A stretch of 64,000 bases of DNA from a virus, in the IMG/VR virus record IMGVR_UViG_3300017971_000194, positions 122,350-186,349 of that record; one strand, given 5' to 3'. The translations under genes were made by a program, and so were the position numbers. Within the stretch, counting starts at the first letter, position 1. The number at the start of each line of letters is the position of its first letter. Positions 50,452-59,139 of this stretch are shown one piece after another. The notes beneath the pieces are model-generated. The model was not told the DNA's origin, ran no database searches, and saw only the letters and a list, made by a program, of their open reading frames with translations.

Positions 50452-51764
50452 TGCTTGACCTAAAATATCGTCCGTTGCAGTTCAGTGATGTGCTGGGCCA
50501 GGAAAAGATCCGTAATGTGCTACAGTCCAGGTTGGAAGGTGGTACAGACCAGGAAACATCATATGTCTTTTCTGGACCACATGGGAGTGGTAAGACAACA
50601 TTAGCTCGAATCTTTGCTAGAGCTATGCTTTGTCAGAACCGTCAGGGAAATGAACCTTGCAATACCTGTGATTCATGTAAAAACTTCATGAATGAAGACC
50701 ACCTCAATTTCGAAGAAAGAGATGCTGCTGGTCATGGTACCATTGATTGGGTTCGTGCTACGGTCGATAATCTATCCTACAATCTTTTTGGTGGGAAGAA
50801 AATCATTCTGTTTGATGAATCTCACCGTATGAGTAAAGATAGTCAAGATGTTCTACTAAAGCCTCTTGAGGATAGGAAACTAATTGGTATCTTCTGTACT
50901 ACAGAACTCAGAAAAATGCGTCCTGCTATAAGGTCCAGATGTGAGCTGTTACAGTTAGAGAGGATACCTTCACAGGTCATTACGGATCGATTGGAGTTGA
51001 TTTGTAAGCAGGAAGAATTTGAGTACGAGCATGAAGCCTTAGAATGGATTGTGAGCCATAGTAAAGGTCATGTTAGGGACGCTATCAGTTCTTTGGAGCA
51101 AGTGAGTAAGATAGGTGGTATTTCGACTCAGAACGTAAAGGACTATCTAGGTATTGGGTGGTCCACTGAGATATTGGGTCTCATTGAATCTATACTGTCT
51201 GATGATAAGGCTAAAACACTCACCTTGATCCAGGAGATGTTGTTCAAATTATCTCCTCAAGACATATACTCTAACATCCTTGAGAATCTTGTTCATCTAC
51301 AATATCTCCATCAAAGATTGATCGTACCCAACTATTTTGATCTAAACCAAGGAGTTGCAATCTTGGGACAGTTTGATATAGAATTGGTTCAGAGATTCAT
51401 GGTTTCATTTAATAGATCTTTAAGGTTTCTAGATCGTTCCATGTTAATATGTGAGGTTCTGTTGACTATAGAGAAGCTACATCGTGGTTACACTACAGAA
51501 GCTCAGAGTATGTCTACTGACATACGTCCAGCCTCTAAAGCTACATCAACAGCCAAATCCAAACCTCTACCAAAAGACGTGGGGGATAATGACCCTGAAT
51601 ATCTTACCCCTGTGGATCATGCTGGGATAAATCCTGAAAAACGAAACGATGGTTATAAACCGACACGTAAGAACACTCCAAAGAAGATTGAAGTTAGCAC
51701 TACAGCCGTAAATATGAGTGCTTCAGCCTTCAAGAAGAGATTTGCTAGTACATGGGGAAGATAA
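50451..51764 (+). CDS. dnaX: Clamp-loader tau/gamma subunit (DnaX-like)
   Basis: A 437-residue AAA+ protein with LKYRPLQFSDVLGQE at the start, P-loop GPHGSGKTT (residues 42-50), the zinc module Cys61, Cys70, Cys73 and Cys76, KKIILFDESHRMS as Walker B, and RPAIRSRCELLQL as the SRC sensor. It is the ATP-driven core of the clamp loader. The tail after residue 360 is short compared with E. coli tau, so it corresponds more to a gamma-like form. No frameshift sequence was recognised. Start in TAATG overlap. Confidence 0.88.
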   Translation: MLDLKYRPLQFSDVLGQEKIRNVLQSRLEGGTDQETSYVFSGPHGSGKTTLARIFARAMLCQNRQGNEPCNTCDSCKNFMNEDHLNFEERDAAGHGTIDWVRATVDNLSYNLFGGKKIILFDESHRMSKDSQDVLLKPLEDRKLIGIFCTTELRKMRPAIRSRCELLQLERIPSQVITDRLELICKQEEFEYEHEALEWIVSHSKGHVRDAISSLEQVSKIGGISTQNVKDYLGIGWSTEILGLIESILSDDKAKTLTLIQEMLFKLSPQDIYSNILENLVHLQYLHQRLIVPNYFDLNQGVAILGQFDIELVQRFMVSFNRSLRFLDRSMLICEVLLTIEKLHRGYTTEAQSMSTDIRPASKATSTAKSKPLPKDVGDNDPEYLTPVDHAGINPEKRNDGYKPTRKNTPKKIEVSTTAVNMSASAFKKRFASTWGR

Positions 51765-51768
51765 AAAC

Positions 51769-52269
51769 ATGGCATGGGCTGTATTTGAATTAACAAGTTG
51801 GGGTGAAAAGGAGGATACAGACCGCCTGAAAAAAGAAATCCAATCTTCCCTTGGTGAAGTAGATATCTTCATTCCATTTCTAAAAAATGAAAAAGGTCTA
51901 GACTTATCATTAGTTAAGGGCTACATATTTATAGATATTAGCAACACCCCACCTCATAAGTTGTTTCAATTAGAAGGCACAAAGTACATCAAGCGGTTGC
52001 TGACTGAAGACCAGCAGATAAAGGGTAATACCCAAAGAAGAGTGTCTCCAGTGGACGACTCTTACGTGAAGGATCTGAAGACACAATTTAGGTCTGTTTT
52101 AACTTCAAATTTCAAGAAAAAGGATAGGGTGACAATACGAAGTGGTTTGTATAAAGACCTTCCTGGGACTATTATTGACATAGATAAATCTATAGCTTCA
52201 GTGTTAATTGAATTGAAGTCTCTGAAGATACTGATTGACATCCCGACCTTTAATTTATCAAAAAGGTGA
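51769..52269 (+). CDS. NusG-like transcription factor
   Basis: A 166-residue protein from ATG 51769, with GGGGAAG upstream. It begins MAWAVFELTSWGE and has DIFIPFL, LVKGYIFI and TKYIKRLL, the order of a NusG N-terminal domain. The C-terminal part FKKKDRVTIRSGLYKDLPGT and SVLIELKSL is a KOW/SH3-like barrel. NusG paralogues bind RNA polymerase and make it read through terminators or pause. It lies before two tandem sigma-region-4-like genes, so the group may control phage transcription. The domain plan is clear; the target is inferred. Confidence 0.8.
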   Translation: MAWAVFELTSWGEKEDTDRLKKEIQSSLGEVDIFIPFLKNEKGLDLSLVKGYIFIDISNTPPHKLFQLEGTKYIKRLLTEDQQIKGNTQRRVSPVDDSYVKDLKTQFRSVLTSNFKKKDRVTIRSGLYKDLPGTIIDIDKSIASVLIELKSLKILIDIPTFNLSKR

Positions 52270-52274
52270 ATGTG

Positions 52275-53021
52275 ATGATAGATGAATCAGATCTACAGAA
52301 CATAATAATAAGCCAATTGAATTTGGATTGTGATAAATTGTCAGATGATTTCCTAAATAAATGTCTTACTAGATTACCAGATTTTGAAGCTGATATTCTT
52401 TATTTGTACTTCGTTAAAAACAAAAAACAAAAAGACATAGCACATATATTTGGATGTACTCAAGCAGCGATTAGTTACCGCATCAAAAAGTCTTTGAAAC
52501 GTATTGAGTTTCTTTTGAGTATACCTGATGTACCAGAGCCACAAATGAGAGAGGTCCTAGCTTCTGTTTTGGACCCTTTGGATGTAGAGATATTTGTACG
52601 GCTTTACCAAACCACATGCCAGACCTCTGTAGCTGATAGTCTATATATATCCCAAGGTTTGGTACGGCATAGGTTCTTTAAAGGTCTTCGTACCTTGGAT
52701 ACTGAAAAGAATCTGAGGGACCCATATCTTTACATCTTCAATTCTCTAAGTAAAAACTTCAATATATTGAAAGAAGTTTCCCTACCTCAATGGACTCGTA
52801 AGAACCACTTGCTGGTAAACGTACCTTCTGGTAAAATATTTAATATCAAGGAGGTGGAAGACCAGATGGTGATATTGGAGGATGGGAACGATGCTAGTTA
52901 TGTTGGCTTGCCGGTCAGTATTTTGTCGGTAGAAGAGCATGATTCAGTATCTCTCATGATGAAACTTCGATCAATATCTATATTATTCTATATGTCTTTC
53001 TCAAGTTTCCACGTCTCCTGA
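52275..53021 (+). CDS. Double-HTH protein with sigma-region-4-like motif, copy 1
   Basis: A 248-residue protein from ATG 52275, where AAAGGTG lies 6 bases upstream; a GTG three codons earlier is also open. HTH 1 is around residues 32-78 (DIAHIFGCTQAAISYRIKKS), like sigma region 4.2; a second HTH-like unit, about 95-140, has CQTSVADSLYISQGLVRHRF. A C-terminal extension of about 60 residues (LLVNVPSGKIFNIKEVEDQ) is strand-rich. The next gene is a paralogue without this extension. It may bind promoters, or link polymerase to phage DNA. Confidence 0.7.
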   Translation: MIDESDLQNIIISQLNLDCDKLSDDFLNKCLTRLPDFEADILYLYFVKNKKQKDIAHIFGCTQAAISYRIKKSLKRIEFLLSIPDVPEPQMREVLASVLDPLDVEIFVRLYQTTCQTSVADSLYISQGLVRHRFFKGLRTLDTEKNLRDPYLYIFNSLSKNFNILKEVSLPQWTRKNHLLVNVPSGKIFNIKEVEDQMVILEDGNDASYVGLPVSILSVEEHDSVSLMMKLRSISILFYMSFSSFHVS

Positions 53022-53029
53022 AATATAGC

Positions 53030-53062
53030 TTGATTTTTTATTTGTTTTCTACTTATATAAGT
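53030..53062 (+). promoter_or_regulatory. Internal promoter with perfect 12-bp palindrome
   Basis: TTGATT (53030-53035), 18 bases, then TATATA (53054-53059) make a sigma-70-like promoter. The perfect palindrome ACTTATATAAGT (53051-53062) covers the -10. The site lies 40 bases before the second HTH gene, so one of the HTH proteins could bind it as an operator. Confidence 0.5.
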
Positions 53063-53102
53063 ATAGAACTTTTTTTGAAAGAGCTATACGAGGAGGCAGA
53101 GG

Positions 53103-53705
53103 ATGAGATCTTCACAGGTAATATCTTTAGATCCAGCGGAAATAGAAAGCCGCTTTTCTACTGAGGATGCATTACAGACCAGGACTGCATCTTTTTTTCA
53201 TAATTTATCTATGGATACTGTGAAACCTCTGATGGATAAATTGCCTGATCTAGAGGCTGATTTTGTTTTTCTATATTTTGACGTGAATAAAAAGCAATCA
53301 GACATTGCTGAAATCTTTGGGTGTACCCAGGCAGCAGTTAGTTATCGATTGAAGAAAGCTGTCAAGAGAATTCAATTCCTCCTTTCCCTCCCAGCTATAT
53401 CAGAAAAACAAATGCAACAAGATCTAAGTAAGATTATGAGTGACTTAGATGTAGACATATTGGTGGGTATGTACCAAACAACATGTCAATCATGGGTTGC
53501 TGAGCAATTAGGGCTCTCTCAAGGATTAGTTCGTCATAGATTTTTTAAGAATCTCAATTTGCTCAAGAAAAAACCAAGCCATAAAGATCCTTACTTCTAT
53601 ATATTCGATGAGATAAGTAAAAATTTTAACATTTTGAAAGAGGTCATATTACCTCAATGGAATCATAATAAGGGATATGTCCTCATGTCGGCAGAGGCCA
53701 ATTAA
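53103..53705 (+). CDS. Double-HTH protein with sigma-region-4-like motif, copy 2
   Basis: A 200-residue paralogue of the preceding gene product. Identical or near-identical strings are FGCTQAAVSYRLKK, YQTTCQ, LSQGLVRHRFFK and SKNFNILKEV. It has an extra 15 residues at the N-terminus and lacks the C-terminal extension. GAGGAGGCAGAGG precedes the start. It has its own promoter. Tandem duplication followed by divergence suggests the two act at different times or as a pair. Its stop shares bases with the next start as TAATG. Confidence 0.7.
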   Translation: MRSSQVISLDPAEIESRFSTEDALQTRTASFFHNLSMDTVKPLMDKLPDLEADFVFLYFDVNKKQSDIAEIFGCTQAAVSYRLKKAVKRIQFLLSLPAISEKQMQQDLSKIMSDLDVDILVGMYQTTCQSWVAEQLGLSQGLVRHRFFKNLNLLKKKPSHKDPYFYIFDEISKNFNILKEVILPQWNHNKGYVLMSAEAN

Positions 53706-54592
53706 TGAGTGTCAGTGAACGACTACAAACTCAAAAATTTCATTTTGAGACTGTGACATCACAGGGTACGTATTCATATACGATTAAGGTAGATAATCTC
53801 TATCTTACAAATGACCTATATGTCATGAGTATTGAAACACCTCAAGGTGCTTTTCTTGAAGACATCCCTCTACCAGAAGAAGTTGTTAGAGATATTGTGT
53901 CTTCTATGGATTCAATCCTTGGTGAGAATGTACCAACGATTTCTCTTGATAACACAACCTTTAATTTTGAGGCTACTGAGACAGGTGATAACCCCGATGC
54001 TCAAGATGTTGTGATATCTAATATAGGTTCCTTTGGCTCTTTATTGAGTGTGGGGCTTACTCCAGACGAAACCTGGATTTCGAGTACCCCCGATAGTGTT
54101 GGTAATATAGCTAAAGATGAAGAAGAGACTGTATCAATATCAGTTGATGTTGAAGGTTTGAGTGCTGGGTCATATGTAGGTACTATTGAAGTTGCTGATG
54201 ATAGAGCTTCAAACACACCTCAAACTATTGATATCAATTTCACGGTTCTCCCAAGACCTGAAATAGAGATATTACCAGCTACAGACCTTAACTTTGCTGG
54301 TATTGTTAATGGAGCTAACCCACCAGTACAAATTTTGAGTGTTTCCAACTCTGGTCCTGCTACGTCTATCTTAAATTGGACAGCGCAAGTAGTGACTGGT
54401 TCTAGTTGGCTTTCTGTAAATCCCACCAGTGGTGGGCCAATGTCTGATACAGACCCAGCAATAGCTATGTCTGTCATAGTAGATATCAGTGGTATGGCAG
54501 TTGGTTCTTATGTCGGTTTGATCAGGATTTCTGATCCTGTGGCTTCCAACTCACCAATTGATATCAATGTGAATCTTACAATATCACTGTGA
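53705..54592 (+). CDS. BACON/Ig-like repeat protein, 295 aa
   Basis: The first 75 residues look like a capsid- or baseplate-binding strand region. Two beta-sandwich repeats follow at about 77-185 and 190-295, each with the pattern F-x(n)-DVVISNIGS, TWISSTP or SWLSVNPTSG, SVDVEGLSAGSYVG and NTPQTIDINFTV, characteristic of BACON-type Ig-like domains. These usually bind carbohydrate or mucin in phage surface proteins. It is placed among rightward genes just before the packaging set, far from the other virion genes. Coupled by TAATG to the upstream gene. Probably a virion surface protein. Confidence 0.65.
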   Translation: MSVSERLQTQKFHFETVTSQGTYSYTIKVDNLYLTNDLYVMSIETPQGAFLEDIPLPEEVVRDIVSSMDSILGENVPTISLDNTTFNFEATETGDNPDAQDVVISNIGSFGSLLSVGLTPDETWISSTPDSVGNIAKDEEETVSISVDVEGLSAGSYVGTIEVADDRASNTPQTIDINFTVLPRPEIEILPATDLNFAGIVNGANPPVQILSVSNSGPATSILNWTAQVVTGSSWLSVNPTSGGPMSDTDPAIAMSVIVDISGMAVGSYVGLIRISDPVASNSPIDINVNLTISL

Positions 54593-54600
54593 GGTAGATA

Positions 54601-54831
54601 ATGGATCTCGATCAAATATCATGGTCTGGAAGTGATGACCTAACCAGTTTCTTGACAAAAAAAGAGACAATGAAAGTTGCCTCAGTAGACAAGCTGAAAG
54701 GATTTACCAGAATAGGTAAGAATCTCTTAGTTCGTGAAGCTGATGATGCTTTCTGGTCTATTAATGAAAACGATGATGGTTCATACACCATTGAAAGAAT
54801 AGTAGGAGAGGGTGAAGATGAAAGTTTATGA
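54601..54831 (+). CDS. Small protein, 76 aa
   Basis: A short gene behind GAGGTAGATA with its end overlapping the next start by 14 bases. The product begins MDLDQISWSGSDDLTSFLTK and has KLKGFTRIGKNLLVREADDA; it may be a compact beta domain with a helix. It is coupled with the cysteine-rich gene downstream, so it might assist packaging or head assembly. No motif was recognised. Confidence 0.55.
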   Translation: MDLDQISWSGSDDLTSFLTKKETMKVASVDKLKGFTRIGKNLLVREADDAFWSINENDDGSYTIERIVGEGEDESL

Positions 54832-56683
54832 CAAGGATACACCTGTAAAGGGGCCTGTTGATCATCAGTGGTTAGAGAGAGGTTCCAGCTCAGCAGTACC
54901 TAGTGAGAACCATAGTTTGATGGAGTTACAGACTTCTCCAGGTTTCCGACTTCTTCCTAATCAAGAGATGATTGAGACTGGTAAAGAGATTGTAGAAGAC
55001 ATTGAAGGTCAGCAAAAGGAGTTAAAACGTCTCCTTCTTTACGGACTCTTGCGTGATGACCCTGATACTAAATTGATGGATACTATCAAGTCATCTTATT
55101 CCAAGCAAGTTGTAGAAGCTAGTGTAGATGTGATCAAGAGAGTTCTTGCAGAGAAGGGCGTTTTTGGTCGAGTCTATATAGATTCAAAATTGTTCCCTCA
55201 ATGTCAGAATGGTGAGGGTCAAGACCTCATTAAGAAGCATTGCTCTAAGGCTCTATATCTTAGGTCAAAAAAGAAATGTGCTGGATGTGTGAAAAACAGT
55301 GAGGGTATCTGCTTATCCTATGAGAAGAAACTGGTAGATAAGGTTCCTTATAATGCAAAGACATTGGAACATTATCGTTCCTACCTGGCCCGTGAAAAAG
55401 GTGTAGATCCTGTTCAATTAGTAGAGTCTGGCAAGACAGTCAAAGAAGCTCTTAAGACAGCTTTCAGAACATCTCCTACTGAAAAGAAAAGAGTTGCTCG
55501 GGGGGCAAATGTACTGCCAAAGACATATCGTAAAGCTGACAAATTTGTATCAAGAGAAGACTTGATCTTATCAGCCAAGATTGCCCATAAAGTTTTGGCT
55601 GAAGTAGAGCCTGACCTTGAAGATTACAAAGGCACTGTGTCTTACCAGAAATATGCAGTAGATGAAAAGGGACTATTTGGACATCTTTATGTCAATCTGG
55701 ATCTTTGGAAGGGTGATTGCAAAAAAGCAAAGACCTTCCTTGACTCAGTAGGTAATACAGCTCCATTTGTTGTCTCTACCAAGGCTTGTGATCATTATGA
55801 TCAAAAGGCAGGTAAGTGCAAAGTCTTGGGTCGTTACATAGTGAAAGAGATGGACTACAGTGACGACCTTGTAGTCAAAGAAGCTCTTAAAGTAGCTTTG
55901 AATAAGGGTCAAATTACAAATGTTCATGTGGGAGAAATTCTATCTCGCATCGAATCAATGGACTCTGATGGTGTGCGTCAAACATTGTCCAAACTTAGCT
56001 CCCTTCCACAGCTTCAAGAAGAAGGTGCTATTTCTACAGAAGCTATCACAGACCTTGGTGAATTTGAAATCTCAAGCAATGTCTTGGAAGGGATTAACTT
56101 TGAAGAGTATGCTAATAACCCTATCACGGCTGAGAAACACACCGTATTGAGGAAAAAAGTGAGAGCATACACAATAGCTAAGATGAATGAAGGTTTCTAT
56201 GGTGACGACCTTTATGAATTACTGAGGTTCAAATTTGGTATGGATAGTCTGGCAAAGGTGAAAGAAGACTTGAAGGAAGTTCTTTCTGAACAAGGTCTCA
56301 TGGGTGTCTACTATGTAGAACCTTCAGTATATGCCTCTTGTGATGAAGGGTCAAAAATCCATCGTACTCGTGGTACAAAATATGTCCAGGCTATGAAAGC
56401 CTGTCAAACATGCACAGCTAATTCAGATGGGTTCTGCCAGAAATATAACAAGCAAGTGGTAGCTTCTGTGCCATATATTGATAAGAAAGCACAGCAGGAT
56501 GAAGTGTTATCGAGAAATAGCACTGAATCTTTGGAGCCTATCGATGTGATGTCATACCAGTCTGTATTGGATCAGTTTGAGATTCAAAACATGGGGTTGG
56601 AAAACTTCTCTATTGATGAAGTACCTCAAAAAGAGTCTGACTTGGAAATCCAATCAGGTGGGATGATTCTCGATTTTGATTGA
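54818..56683 (+). CDS. Triplicated cysteine-rich protein before the terminase, 621 aa
   Basis: The ATG at 54818 has GAGAGGG upstream. Three similar modules are found at about residues 115-178, 286-347 and 493-560. Each starts with EKG-x-FG- or EQGLMG-like and VY-strand residues, then has a run of cysteines: Cys129, Cys142, Cys154, Cys157, Cys165 in the first (KKCAGCVKNSEGIC), CDHYDQKAGKC in the second, and CQTCTANSDGFC in the third, each followed by a VPY- or MDY-ending strand. The modules alternate with helical regions. They may bind metal. No known family was recognised. Placement just before the terminase genes suggests a packaging or head-associated role. Confidence 0.6.
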   Translation: MKVYDKDTPVKGPVDHQWLERGSSSAVPSENHSLMELQTSPGFRLLPNQEMIETGKEIVEDIEGQQKELKRLLLYGLLRDDPDTKLMDTIKSSYSKQVVEASVDVIKRVLAEKGVFGRVYIDSKLFPQCQNGEGQDLIKKHCSKALYLRSKKKCAGCVKNSEGICLSYEKKLVDKVPYNAKTLEHYRSYLAREKGVDPVQLVESGKTVKEALKTAFRTSPTEKKRVARGANVLPKTYRKADKFVSREDLILSAKIAHKVLAEVEPDLEDYKGTVSYQKYAVDEKGLFGHLYVNLDLWKGDCKKAKTFLDSVGNTAPFVVSTKACDHYDQKAGKCKVLGRYIVKEMDYSDDLVVKEALKVALNKGQITNVHVGEILSRIESMDSDGVRQTLSKLSSLPQLQEEGAISTEAITDLGEFEISSNVLEGINFEEYANNPITAEKHTVLRKKVRAYTIAKMNEGFYGDDLYELLRFKFGMDSLAKVKEDLKEVLSEQGLMGVYYVEPSVYASCDEGSKIHRTRGTKYVQAMKACQTCTANSDGFCQKYNKQVVASVPYIDKKAQQDEVLSRNSTESLEPIDVMSYQSVLDQFEIQNMGLENFSIDEVPQKESDLEIQSGGMILDFD

Positions 56684-56692
56684 GAGTGTGTC

Positions 56693-57277
56693 ATGAGTAT
56701 AGTAGCTAAACCAGTAACTACAGATAAGAAAGTACCAGATCTTGTTTTGGGAGATCCTGCCAAGGATATCCCTCTTATGCATATAGTCCCTGATATTGAT
56801 GTACGTGAAGCTGATGGTGAAGATGAGGACGAGGATGAGGTTGAAGAACAAGAAGAGGATCTTTTGTTTGATGTCCTTATGGACACCCCTGAATCTCCAC
56901 GAGTATTAGATTTCATACTACAGGAACTTGCTCTTGAAGTGCATGAGCTGAAAAAGTTGAGAATTTCACGTAAAGATTCTAACATGTCTACAACTCAAAT
57001 ATCAGCTCGACGTGTTGATGCACTGAAAAAGATTGGTGATATTTGGCTCAAAAAGAAAGAAGTAACTAAGAAGACTTCCATTGATGTCAGGTCTGCTGAG
57101 TTCCAGACTATTCTCACTTCTTTGTTGGATAAGATAAATCACACCTTAGATGAATCTGGATTCAGTAAAGAAATGAAACAAGTTTTTTTCATGAAGCTGT
57201 CTTCTAATCTGAAGACTTGGGAAGAAGAACTTGTGAAAATAACTTCCAAAAAGAACACTGAAGCTGAAGATGAGTAG
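56693..57277 (+). CDS. Possible small terminase or packaging protein, 194 aa
   Basis: It lies directly upstream of the large terminase gene, the normal place of a small terminase. The N-terminal 65 residues are extended and very acidic (EDEDEDEVEEQEEDLLFD). The C-terminal 120 are helical with a basic stretch (RRVDALKKIGDIWLKKK, then FQTILTSLLDKINHTLD). It lacks a clear HTH, so the small terminase role is only positional. GAGAGTGTGTC precedes the start. Eight bases separate it from the terminase gene. Confidence 0.45.
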   Translation: MSIVAKPVTTDKKVPDLVLGDPAKDIPLMHIVPDIDVREADGEDEDEDEVEEQEEDLLFDVLMDTPESPRVLDFILQELALEVHELKKLRISRKDSNMSTTQISARRVDALKKIGDIWLKKKEVTKKTSIDVRSAEFQTILTSLLDKINHTLDESGFSKEMKQVFFMKLSSNLKTWEEELVKITSKKNTEAEDE

Positions 57278-57285
57278 GGATATGT

Positions 57286-59139
57286 ATGAGTGGACGATTC
57301 TCAGACCTTGTATTGGATTTCACAAGAGATACTGTTTCTAAATCAGATCGAAAAGACCTTCCAAACATAATTGAATACATAGAATCTAACTGGGGACTCA
57401 GTATACGTTTGTTCCCTGTTCAAAAATTCATTCTGAAATGTTACTACAACATAGAGCTTGAGGATAAAGTAAAGACTATTGAAGTTACAGATAAATTCAG
57501 AGAAGAAGTCCTTTTCTCATTCACTGAACAAGAATATCTGAGCTATCTTTGGAATGAAGGTCGTATCAATATCAAAGAACTAGATACTAACCCTAGACAT
57601 GAGTTGGTTCTGGCAATTGGTCGTCGTGGTACTAAAACAGCAATGTCTAGTTTCATTGCTAGTTATGAGCTGTATAAGCTGTTGATGTTAGGAGACCCCC
57701 ACAAGTATTATGGCCTACCTGAGCACAACAAGATAGGCATTATCAGTGTAGCTACGGATAAGGAACAAGCTGGCCTTCTGTTTTCTGAAGTGTCAGGGCA
57801 TCTTGGTACTTGTGATTTGTTCTCACCCTATAAAGAAGGTGAGACACAGAGTATGATTCGTCTGTGGTCACCTCAGCATCTCTCAAAGTATGAAGGTCCT
57901 AAACCAAAGCTCTATGTCACTTTCAAGGCTTGTGTGGCTAAAGGTTTACGTGGTCCCGGTAACATCGTAATCATCTTGGATGAGATGGCTCACTTCACTA
58001 ACCAGGGTCAATCCAGTGCTGAAGATGTGTATAAAGCCATCACACCGTCTTCAACTACTTTTTCACCTAAAGACCCTGATGATCCACACAAATCATTGTC
58101 TAACCTTAGTGATGGTCGAATCATATCTATTTCCTCTCCCCTATCAGATTCAGGTAAATTCTATGAGCTGTTTGAAACAGCTATGGCAGGTGGCCCAGCT
58201 TCTGAAGGCATGTTAGCTATCCAAGCTCCTTGTTGGGAAACTAACATTCTCTTACCCTCACAGACATTGCGTCAAATGTACTTCAAAGACCCAGAAGGGT
58301 TTATGGTGGAGTACGGAGCAATGTTCTCTGGTCGAACCACAAAATTCATCGACCGTAAAGATGACTTGATACAATGTATTGATCCTCTGTTGAAACCTAA
58401 ACATCAAGGTGTACCTCGTAAACCTTACTATATGGGTATTGACGTTGGGTTAGTGGATGATGGTACTGCAATTTCAATAAGCCATGAAGAAGATAATCAT
58501 ATCATTTTGGATTACCATAATGTCAAATATGCTGGAGTAGGAGATTTGAAATATGTTGAACGTCTTGATATAGATGATCATATAGTTGCTTGGATTGAAG
58601 ATTTGTGTAATAGATTCTACATTATTGATGGAATTTTTGACCAGTGGCATGGTATAGGTATAGAACAAAGTCTGTTCAAGAAAGGGTTAAGGCAATTTCA
58701 CAGTGTTCATATTGGTAAAGAATTGGGGTCAAAAATGTATTCCAATTTCTTGACTTTGATGTATACAGGTAGGTTAGTTTTGTTTGATTATCCTTTACCA
58801 AAAGATGAGGAAGCTATCCCTCATAGTCCTTTGATTAAGGAACTTTTTGATTTAAATAAAACTAGGAGAAGTAAAAACATAATCGAAGTGGAAGCCCCTA
58901 AAATAGTTGGTAAGCATGATGATGCCTCTGATTCGTTAGTTAGATCCATATGGCTTTCTTCTGCTAGCATGAGAGAAGGATCTAGAAAAAGCAGTGGGAA
59001 AAAGTCGAAAAAACCTGGGAAAGTTGTTGCCAATAGGGGATCAGTACAGGCATTATATAGGAGTCATCATCGACGAAGGGAATCTTTACACGGACCTTCA
59101 CCACGAACTGCACGAGCAGGGGTAAATAGGGGAAGATAA
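57286..59139 (+). CDS. terL: Large terminase subunit (TerL)
   Basis: A 617-residue protein. Walker A is GRRGTKT (residues 112-118), Walker B NIVIILDEMAHF with Asp232 and Glu233, coupling motif IISISSPLSDSGKF, and nuclease-domain motif GIDVGLVDDGTAI near 385. The C-terminal GKHDDASDSLVRSIWL is the last nuclease acid. It drives DNA into the prohead and cuts it. The last 60 residues are basic and serine-rich. AGGGATATGT precedes the start, and the stop abuts the next gene as TAATG. Confidence 0.93.
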   Translation: MSGRFSDLVLDFTRDTVSKSDRKDLPNIIEYIESNWGLSIRLFPVQKFILKCYYNIELEDKVKTIEVTDKFREEVLFSFTEQEYLSYLWNEGRINIKELDTNPRHELVLAIGRRGTKTAMSSFIASYELYKLLMLGDPHKYYGLPEHNKIGIISVATDKEQAGLLFSEVSGHLGTCDLFSPYKEGETQSMIRLWSPQHLSKYEGPKPKLYVTFKACVAKGLRGPGNIVIILDEMAHFTNQGQSSAEDVYKAITPSSTTFSPKDPDDPHKSLSNLSDGRIISISSPLSDSGKFYELFETAMAGGPASEGMLAIQAPCWETNILLPSQTLRQMYFKDPEGFMVEYGAMFSGRTTKFIDRKDDLIQCIDPLLKPKHQGVPRKPYYMGIDVGLVDDGTAISISHEEDNHIILDYHNVKYAGVGDLKYVERLDIDDHIVAWIEDLCNRFYIIDGIFDQWHGIGIEQSLFKKGLRQFHSVHIGKELGSKMYSNFLTLMYTGRLVLFDYPLPKDEEAIPHSPLIKELFDLNKTRRSKNIIEVEAPKIVGKHDDASDSLVRSIWLSSASMREGSRKSSGKKSKKPGKVVANRGSVQALYRSHHRRRESLHGPSPRTARAGVNRGR

